5,564 nucleotides of DNA from Candidatus Dormiibacterota bacterium (GTDB lineage: Bacteria > Chloroflexota > Dormibacteria > Dormibacterales > Dormibacteraceae). A program made the translations under genes and the position numbers. Within the stretch, counting starts at the first letter, position 1, and every line of letters starts with the position of its first letter. This document shows positions 1 through 3,769 of this stretch, piece by piece. The notes beneath the pieces were generated by a model. It was not told where the DNA came from. It searched no databases and was given only the letters and a program-made list of their open reading frames with translations. The stretch spans positions 1 to 5,564 of the forward strand of contig PLYD01000229.1 of the NCBI GenBank assembly GCA_003151665.1, given 5' to 3'.

Positions 1-47
1 TGGCCCGCTCCAAGGACCGCGATGCACCGCACCGACGACGGGATCAC
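1..47 (-). CDS. Probable Rossmann-fold NAD(P)-binding protein, N-terminus only (runs off the left edge)
   Basis: Only about 15 codons are visible. Reading leftwards from GTG at 47-45, the translation is MIPSSVRCIAVLGAG, with a second in-frame GTG at 32-30 that would give a start just before RCIAVLGAG. A hydrophobic beta strand running into GxG at the N-terminus is the classic opening of NAD(P)-binding Rossmann proteins (GxGxxG), such as F420-dependent NADP reductases or hydroxyacid dehydrogenases. The start lies 8 nt after the marR stop on the same strand, with an AAGG about 11 nt upstream, so it is probably the second gene of a marR operon. The second half of the GxGxxG motif is outside the window, so the substrate class cannot be given. 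An in-frame chance match over 15 codons remains possible. Confidence 0.45.
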   Translation of the reverse strand, partial: MIPSSVRCIAVLGAG

Positions 48-55
48 CGAGCCGC

Positions 56-586
56 TCACCTTCGACCGTCCTCGGCTCGGGCAACCAGGTACGGGTGGAG
101 ATGGTCCTGCAGTGATCGAAGGACGTCGGCTAGCGCCTCGAACTGCTCAGGCGTCAACACATCGGCGAAATGCCTCTTGATCGACCTCATGTGCGGCGCA
201 GTCGCCCGCCGGAAGACGTGCGCACCCTGGGGGCTCACCGAGACGTCGGCTCCCCGGCTGTCAGTGGCGCAGCCGTCCCGCCGAATCAGGCCGCGCCTCT
301 CCATTCGGCCGAGGTGATGGGATAGCCGGCTCCGCTCCCAATCGATCGTCCGGGCGAGCTCAGAGGATCGCATTCGCTTGCCGCGAGCCTCGGTCAGGGC
401 CAGGAGGACCTGGTAGTCGGCGGGAGAGAGGCTCGTTTCCTGCAGCTCGGCGCCCAGGACTCTTTGAAGCTCCGCGGTAGAGTCCAGGAGCGCCCGCCAC
501 GTGGCCAGCTCCGCGGAGGTCATCCTCCGTCTGAACGCCGTCCGAGTGCTCGGGTTGTCGGTGCCTACGGCCTGAGTCGTTGACAT
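56..586 (-). CDS. MarR-family winged-helix transcriptional regulator
   Basis: This is a 176-residue cytoplasmic, probably dimeric, DNA-binding protein, about the usual MarR length or slightly longer. An N-terminal helical dimerisation segment (residues about 22-50) is followed by a winged helix (about 53-120): LSPADYQVLLAL, then helix-turn-helix RSSELARTIDWERSRLSHHL with the recognition helix around 84-98, then a wing containing DSRGADV with the D-x-R-G signature. C-terminal helices follow (about 123-170). A single cysteine (C106) sits at the base of the wing; the pattern R-R-x-x-C-x-x-D-x-R-G is familiar in one MarR subgroup. I chose ATG at 586 rather than TTG at 604: a TAACAT hexamer (599-594) lies exactly 7 nt before this ATG, as at the other promoters here, while the TTG has no ribosome binding site and abuts the operator. 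It probably represses itself and the downstream Rossmann gene. The ligand is unknown. Confidence 0.93.
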   Translation of the reverse strand: MSTTQAVGTDNPSTRTAFRRRMTSAELATWRALLDSTAELQRVLGAELQETSLSPADYQVLLALTEARGKRMRSSELARTIDWERSRLSHHLGRMERRGLIRRDGCATDSRGADVSVSPQGAHVFRRATAPHMRSIKRHFADVLTPEQFEALADVLRSLQDHLHPYLVARAEDGRR

Positions 587-593
587 GCCTGCA

Positions 594-599
594 ATGTTA
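594..599 (-). promoter_or_regulatory. -10 element of the marR promoter
   Basis: TAACAT on the minus strand fits the TANNNT form of a high-GC Gram-positive -10 hexamer. Seven nucleotides separate it from ATG at 586, placing the expected transcription start at or next to the start codon, i.e. a leaderless mRNA. A TTGATT at 624-619 with a long 19-nt spacer is the best -35 candidate. Confidence 0.55.
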
Positions 600-605
600 C
601 CCAAC

Positions 606-623
606 TGATTGACGCATCAATCA
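606..623. promoter_or_regulatory. Palindromic operator for the MarR regulator
   Basis: The sequence TGATTGA-CGCA-TCAATCA is a perfect 7-bp inverted repeat around a 4-bp centre, the typical size of a MarR dimer site. On the minus strand it overlaps the likely -35 region (TTGATT, 624-619), just upstream of the TAACAT -10 element at 599-594. Binding would block the marR promoter, so autorepression is inferred. Confidence 0.75.
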
Positions 624-746
624 ATTCCGGGAGGAGGTCGCGGCCTGAAGGTGAACGTGACCGGCCACCCGAGCCTGACTAAACGGTCAGCTGTTATCGA
701 TCGACCGAAATCGCAGCTCGGCTCCCGTCACGCTCACCAGGCAATT

Positions 747-782
747 TCGTTGATGGATCGTTGATGGATGCCGGCATAGCGT
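747..782 (+). promoter_or_regulatory. Putative KdpE-dependent promoter of the small-protein/kdpDE operon
   Basis: A perfect 11-bp tandem direct repeat, TCGTTGATGGA, occupies 747-757 and 758-768. It is followed 11 nt after the second GTTGAT by a -10 element TAGCGT (777-782), and 7 nt later by GTG at 790. Two head-to-tail half-sites one helical turn apart are typical of OmpR/PhoB-family response regulators, and here they sit where a -35 element would be. The 14 bases AATTTCGTTGATGG (743-756) recur exactly at 3535-3548 before the kdpFAB operon. Assignment to KdpE is inferred from family and location. Confidence 0.72.
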
Positions 783-789
783 GGTCATC

Positions 790-1005
790 GTGACCGCATT
801 CGCCCTACTCCTTCGGGACATCTGGCCTGGACTTCTCGGTCTTGCCACAACTGCTGCCGCTATCTATTTTTCGCTTAGAGATGTCAGCGGCTTAGAGTCC
901 GCGCATGGATTTCGGCCAAGCCAGCTATCGCCAATCGACTCCGCCCGCGCTGACGCCATCGCCGGACGCTATGAGCGTCCCCGTGGCCGATGGCTCGAGA
1001 CATAG
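790..1005 (+). CDS. Small single-span membrane protein heading the kdpDE operon, function unknown
   Basis: This 71-residue protein belongs to no family I recognise. After a short N-terminus it has a hydrophobic segment (residues about 11-28, WPGLLGLATTAAAIYFSL) that is probably one membrane span, then a hydrophilic tail of about 43 residues containing two arginine-rich stretches (GRYERPRGRW). I start it at GTG 790 rather than the in-frame GTG at 781: 781 lies inside the -10 element, whereas 790 is 7 nt behind it, matching the other promoters here. No ribosome binding site is visible, consistent with a leaderless message. It is the first gene after a putative KdpE-controlled promoter and lies 65 nt upstream of the sensor kinase. 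A role in sensing or modulating the kinase is an inference from position only. Confidence 0.65.
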   Translation: MTAFALLLRDIWPGLLGLATTAAAIYFSLRDVSGLESAHGFRPSQLSPIDSARADAIAGRYERPRGRWLET

Positions 1006-1070
1006 CCCACCGGCCGACCCAACCCGCAGCATCACATCCTGTGAGCGGCCATCAATAATGAGCCAGCGAA

Positions 1071-2261
1071 ATGGGAGTTGACATTGGGCGCGAACCGCGA
1101 CGGAGGTTGCGCGCTCCTGACTGGGTGTTTTGGCTGGCTGCGCTGGGCGGCCCGGTCGCGGTCACGGCCGTCCTTGTCCATTACAGCCAGCAGACTCAGC
1201 GCGACTATGTATTCATATATCTTGGCCTGGTCGCGGTGGTCGGAGTTCTGCGGGGACTCTGGCCGGCACTCACGTGCGCAGGCATCAGCTTTCTACTCGT
1301 CGACTACTTTTTCGTCCCACCGGTTGGTACGTGGACAATTGCCGACGAGCAGGACATTGTCAACCTCATCGCCTTCCTCGTTACTGCGGGTTTGGTGGGG
1401 CTGCTGGCTTCACGGCGCCGCCGCGCCCTTCTCGCAGCTCAAGCACTAACCCGCCAGCTGAGTGAGTCAAACACGGAACTAGTTCGGCTCAACCAGCAGC
1501 ACGCGGAAGCTGCGACTGCCGCCCTGCGGCTGGCACGCAGCGAACAACAAATCACAGCCCTTAACGAAACAGACCGACTGCGCCGGGAGCTACTGGCCAA
1601 TGTCTCGCACGAGCTCCGCACCCCGCTTGGAACGATCCTCACCGAAAGCACCGATGCATCAAGCGCCCAACTGGGCGCCGAGGCAGAACGTCGACTGGAA
1701 ACCATCGCAGTCGAAGCCCGCCGCCTCAAGGCACTTGTGGATGACATGCTCGATATGACAGTGATCGAGGGTGGCGCTCTCCATCTCGAGTTGGAGCCGC
1801 TTGTACTCGGAGACGCGATCTCGGCCGGGGCCGACCGCCTCAAGCGAACAGCTCCAGGCCGCGCTGTGGTCTGGGACCCTGCCGCATCGGCGGTCGAGGT
1901 GCTGGCCGATTGGGACCGTCTCGGTCAGATCTTCGACAACCTATTATCGAATGCCGATCGTTTCGCTCCGCCCGACACCTCCATCAAGATTGCGGTGGCG
2001 CGTCAAGAGCCGGGTTTGATCGTAGTCCGCGTCATCGACCGAGGACCCGGCGTGCCGGTCGAGCTTCGTGGGCGGATCTTCGAGCGCTTCTTTCACAGCG
2101 ACGTTGATGCAGCGGAAAAGACGGGCGGGACTGGGCTTGGGCTCGCAATCGTCAGGGGCTTGGTCGAGGCCCACGCTGGTACGGTGGCCGTTGAAGACAC
2201 CGGCGATGAGCCCGGTGCAACATTTCGTTTTACATTGCCGGAGGCGCCACCTCAGGCGTGA
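1071..2261 (+). CDS. kdpD: KdpD-type sensor histidine kinase, short form (DUF4118-HisKA-HATPase)
   Basis: This 396-residue membrane kinase should autophosphorylate and pass phosphate to KdpE. Residues 18-113 form a DUF4118 membrane domain with three to four hydrophobic segments and the characteristic DYFFVPPVGTWTIADEQDIVNL (75-98). A helical, coiled-coil-like linker follows (about 114-168). The HisKA H-box is HELRTP at 180-185, with H180 the phosphoacceptor. The HATPase domain has an N-box DNLLSNADRF (289-298), G1 box DRGPG (323-327), an F-box around RIFERFF and G2 box GGTGLGLAIV (352-361), so it appears catalytically complete. Canonical KdpD is about 850-900 residues; the cytoplasmic N-terminal KdpD and Usp domains are absent here, and the preceding 65 nt contain no remnant of them. 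No good ribosome binding site precedes ATG 1071. The stop overlaps the kdpE start by 4 nt (GTGA). Confidence 0.93.
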   Translation: MGVDIGREPRRRLRAPDWVFWLAALGGPVAVTAVLVHYSQQTQRDYVFIYLGLVAVVGVLRGLWPALTCAGISFLLVDYFFVPPVGTWTIADEQDIVNLIAFLVTAGLVGLLASRRRRALLAAQALTRQLSESNTELVRLNQQHAEAATAALRLARSEQQITALNETDRLRRELLANVSHELRTPLGTILTESTDASSAQLGAEAERRLETIAVEARRLKALVDDMLDMTVIEGGALHLELEPLVLGDAISAGADRLKRTAPGRAVVWDPAASAVEVLADWDRLGQIFDNLLSNADRFAPPDTSIKIAVARQEPGLIVVRVIDRGPGVPVELRGRIFERFFHSDVDAAEKTGGTGLGLAIVRGLVEAHAGTVAVEDTGDEPGATFRFTLPEAPPQA

Positions 2262-2959
2262 ACCGCATTCTGATCGTCGAGGATGACGCTGCGCTTCGAA
2301 GCTCCATTCGCTCGATCCTCGAGCGCAACGGGTACGAGGTTCGCGTCGCGGGAGACGGCGCGTCCGGAGCGCGAGAGCTGCAGGCAGGGGTATACGACGC
2401 CGTCCTGCTCGACATCGGTCTCCCCTTCGTCGATGGTTGGCAGATCCTCAGTACCCTGGAGGGCAAACGCGGCCCTTCGGTGATCGTGATCAGTGCTCGC
2501 GGAGGCGAAGAGGATAAGGTGCGCGCCCTTGACCTCGGCGCGGACGATTACCTCGCGAAGCCCTTCGGTGCCGACGAGCTGCTCGCCCGAATACGCGCAG
2601 TTCTGCGCAGGGCGCAGCCTGTGCTCGGGCCAGGTCCCGCAATTCGCAATGGGGACTTGACCATCGACCTGTCGACCGGCATCGTGAGCCGCGCCGGTGT
2701 CGATGTGCGGTTGTCGCCAACCGAATACGGGCTGCTGGCTGTGCTGGCCCGGCATCCGGGCCAGGTAGTCGACCACCGAACGCTCCTGCGCGAAGTCTGG
2801 GGACCGTCTTACGGCGATGAGCGCAACTACCTGCGCACCTTCATCCAACGGTTGCGCTTGAAATTGGAGGCAGACCCGAAGAAGCCCGAGATCATCGTCA
2901 CCGCCGGCAGCCGCGGTTATATGTTCGGCCAGTCAGGGTCTGGGGCTCACTCCACCTGA
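2258..2959 (+). CDS. kdpE: Response regulator KdpE (OmpR/PhoB family)
   Basis: This 233-residue cytoplasmic transcription factor is the partner of the upstream kinase. The receiver domain (about 3-117) has the acidic pocket E8/D9/D10, phosphoacceptor D52 (VLLDIGLP), S79 at the Thr/Ser switch position and the conserved K101 (AKPF). The C-terminal winged helix (about 127-224) ends with REVWGPSYGDERNYLRTFIQ, RLRLKLE and GSRGYMF, very close to the KdpE version of this domain. Start is GTG 2258, overlapping the kinase stop. A GGAGG at 2240-2244 is a somewhat distant ribosome binding site (13 nt), so translational coupling is likely. It is expected to bind the 11-bp tandem GTTGAT repeats found at three promoters in this window. 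Its last 13 bp overlap the 3' end of the convergent minus-strand gene. Confidence 0.95.
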   Translation: MNRILIVEDDAALRSSIRSILERNGYEVRVAGDGASGARELQAGVYDAVLLDIGLPFVDGWQILSTLEGKRGPSVIVISARGGEEDKVRALDLGADDYLAKPFGADELLARIRAVLRRAQPVLGPGPAIRNGDLTIDLSTGIVSRAGVDVRLSPTEYGLLAVLARHPGQVVDHRTLLREVWGPSYGDERNYLRTFIQRLRLKLEADPKKPEIIVTAGSRGYMFGQSGSGAHST

Positions 2960-3201
2960 ACGCGTATCCAGGTCAGTGCCGGCAGGGCCAAGCGTGCGGC
3001 GCCTTCTAACTCTCGAGCGATGATCTGTTTTGAAATCACGTCGGGCCTGCCGTGCAACTCGACGACCAGGACAACGCCTCCGTCGTCCGCGAAGTCAAGG
3101 CTTCGCCAGCGGCGCACCCGCGCATCGACCCCGATTATTTCTGCCAGTGCATCCACCATCCGAGCGCGTACGCGAATCGCGAAGTCACCCGATTCGATCA
3201 A
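2947..3201 (-). CDS. Unrecognised 84-residue protein, second gene of the PRC-barrel unit
   Basis: I do not recognise this family with confidence. The protein is soluble, with no signal peptide or membrane span. The sequence suggests an alpha/beta fold: an N-terminal helix (DFAIRVRARMVDALAEII), a strand pair around VRRWRSLDF and GVVLVVELHG, a second helix (DVISKQIIARELEGAARLAL) and a last strand (LTWIRVQVE). This strand-helix-strand ending vaguely recalls Asp23/Gls24-like small proteins, but that is a weak resemblance. The only start giving the full frame is TTG 3201, without a ribosome binding site, 5 nt after the TAA of the PRC-barrel gene, so translation is probably coupled; ATG 3159 is an alternative. 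Amphipathic patterning and GC-rich third positions favour real coding. It converges on kdpE, overlapping it by 13 bp. Confidence 0.62.
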   Translation of the reverse strand: MIESGDFAIRVRARMVDALAEIIGVDARVRRWRSLDFADDGGVVLVVELHGRPDVISKQIIARELEGAARLALPALTWIRVQVE

Positions 3202-3206
3202 GTGAG

Positions 3207-3458
3207 TTAGTGAAGAAGCCGCAATCGTCGTTGGTTTGCGGGTTGGGAAACCGGAACCAGCATTCGCTCCCCGTCGACAAGCGTCTCAGGCGGTGGCAGT
3301 AGGCCGATCGGTTGTCCGTGCCCTTCGGGGCGCACGACGACCTTGCGGACCACTCCGCGGCGGAATCCTACGGCGATCACCACGCCCAGGAAGCGTCCCT
3401 GGGTGTCGTAGACCTTTTTGCCCCAGAGCTCACTTGGCCGCACCTGAGAAATCAGCAC
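3207..3458 (-). CDS. PRC-barrel domain protein
   Basis: This 83-residue soluble protein consists almost entirely of one PRC-barrel (residues about 8-72). The recognisable parts are LWGKKVYDTQGRFLGVVIAVGF (11-32), with the conserved G-K-x-V-x-D-x-x-G-x-x-L-G pattern, then strand VRKVVVRPEG and the closing strand MLVPVSQ (66-72). PRC-barrels occur in photosynthetic reaction-centre H subunits, RimM and many small proteins of unknown role, so the fold does not fix a function. I start it at GTG 3458, not the longer GTG at 3467: a -10 element TAGCGT (3471-3466) overlaps the longer start and lies exactly 7 nt before 3458. It leads a two-gene minus-strand unit transcribed away from the kdpFAB operon, from a promoter carrying the same tandem repeats as both kdp promoters. 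A link to potassium homeostasis is therefore inferred. Confidence 0.82.
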   Translation of the reverse strand: MLISQVRPSELWGKKVYDTQGRFLGVVIAVGFRRGVVRKVVVRPEGHGQPIGLLPPPETLVDGERMLVPVSQPANQRRLRLLH

Positions 3459-3465
3459 AAACCTC

Positions 3466-3500
3466 ACGCTACGCGCGTGAACATCAACGAACCGTCAACG
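3466..3500 (-). promoter_or_regulatory. Putative KdpE-dependent promoter of the PRC-barrel unit
   Basis: Read on the minus strand, GTTGAC (3499-3494) and GTTGAT (3488-3483) form a tandem pair with 11-bp periodicity. TAGCGT (3471-3466) follows after 11 nt, and the GTG at 3458 after 7 more. Order, spacing and the TAGCGTG string match the promoter at 747-782 without gaps. It lies back-to-back with the kdpFAB promoter, the two repeat pairs being about 40 bp apart. Confidence 0.68.
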
Positions 3501-3540
3501 TTTGCACTTGGCGGACCGAGAATCCTGGGTTGGTAATTTC

Positions 3541-3574
3541 GTTGATGGTTTGTTGATTCTCTCGAGCCTAAGCT
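3541..3574 (+). promoter_or_regulatory. Putative KdpE-dependent promoter of the kdpFAB operon
   Basis: GTTGAT at 3541-3546 and again at 3552-3557 (11-bp periodicity) is followed after 11 nt by TAAGCT (3569-3574) and after 7 nt by ATG at 3582. The upstream 14 bases (3535-3548) are identical to those at the kdpDE-operon promoter. With the start of transcription expected at about 3581-3582, there is no room for a leader riboswitch or a ribosome binding site. Confidence 0.72.
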
Positions 3575-3581
3575 GGGGCCC

Positions 3582-3671
3582 ATGCCGCTGGATTTCTGGA
3601 TGGTGGGCCTGGCCCTCTTGCTGACGCTGCTCGCCTTCCTCTACATCCGCGGACTCGAGGAGCTGCCTTGA
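3582..3671 (+). CDS. 29-residue membrane miniprotein preceding kdpF
   Basis: The product is MPLDFWMVGLALLLTLLAFL followed by YIRGLEELP: one hydrophobic span (about residues 6-21) and a short charged tail. It starts with ATG exactly 7 nt behind the operon's -10 element and has no convincing ribosome binding site, so it is probably translated from a leaderless mRNA. Its TGA overlaps the kdpF ATG by one base (TGATG), a classic coupling arrangement. My recollection is that similar short proteins with a hydrophobic span followed by a Y-x-R-G motif precede kdpF in other bacteria, but I cannot confirm that here. It may be a second lipid-like stabiliser of the KdpA/KdpB complex, or simply deliver ribosomes to kdpF. 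Confidence 0.7.
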   Translation: MPLDFWMVGLALLLTLLAFLYIRGLEELP

Positions 3672-3766
3672 TGTCGGCCCAGGTGCCATACATCATCGCC
3701 GGCATCGTGGCGCTGATCGTGACGATCTACCTGTTCGCGGCGCTTCTCTACCCGGAGAAGTTCTAA
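3671..3766 (+). CDS. kdpF: KdpF, small subunit of the K+-transporting ATPase
   Basis: This 31-residue protein has one membrane span (residues about 8-26, IIAGIVALIVTIYLFAALL) and ends in YPEKF, the hallmark C-terminus of KdpF. Its length is normal for the family. KdpF packs against KdpA and stabilises the KdpFABC complex in the inner membrane. The start ATG overlaps the TGA of the preceding miniprotein, and kdpA starts 3 nt after its stop. The last codons (GGAGAAG at 3754-3760) double as the ribosome binding site of kdpA. Confidence 0.9.
   Translation: MSAQVPYIIAGIVALIVTIYLFAALLYPEKF
3754..3760 (+). promoter_or_regulatory. Ribosome binding site that supports the TTG start of kdpA
   Basis: GGAGAAG lies within the last codons of kdpF, 9 nt before TTG 3770. 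It supports the rare TTG start of kdpA, which has no nearby ATG or GTG alternative. It is one of the few good Shine-Dalgarno sequences in the window. Confidence 0.6.
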
Positions 3767-3769
3767 GCC

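Noticed and set aside
22..115. Plus-strand reading resembling YceI fragments (DDGITEPLTF, and GNQVRVEMVLQ before a stop at 113-115)
   Set aside because: The two pieces lie in different frames and are far too close together for a YceI protein; the region is better explained by the minus-strand marR 3' end and the following Rossmann-like start.
661..715. CGGTC/GACCG inverted arms and ATCGATCGA in the marR-kdp intergenic region
   Set aside because: Short arms with a long loop and no T-run or operator-like symmetry; such matches are expected by chance in GC-rich DNA.
1006..1070. Possible separate promoter directly before kdpD (AATAATGA around 1054-1061)
   Set aside because: It lacks the tandem repeat and the 7-nt spacing to the start codon seen at the other promoters; the 65-nt gap is compatible with co-transcription from 777-782.
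2252..2848. Minus-strand open frame of 198 codons opposite kdpE
   Set aside because: No domain or composition of a real protein; the plus-strand KdpE has all receiver and winged-helix motifs.
3236..3556. Plus-strand open frames across the PRC-barrel gene and the divergent promoter
   Set aside because: Basic, low-complexity translations running opposite a clear PRC-barrel protein and through the promoter elements.
3459..3581. c-di-AMP (ydaO-type) or other riboswitch before the kdp operon
   Set aside because: The inferred transcription start lies at the first start codon, leaving no leader, and no conserved riboswitch elements are visible.
3495..3689. Minus-strand open frame of 64 codons opposite the 29-aa gene and the kdpF start
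   Set aside because: It crosses the kdpFAB promoter, has a Gln/Glu-rich composition with no motif, and lies opposite a better-supported membrane miniprotein.
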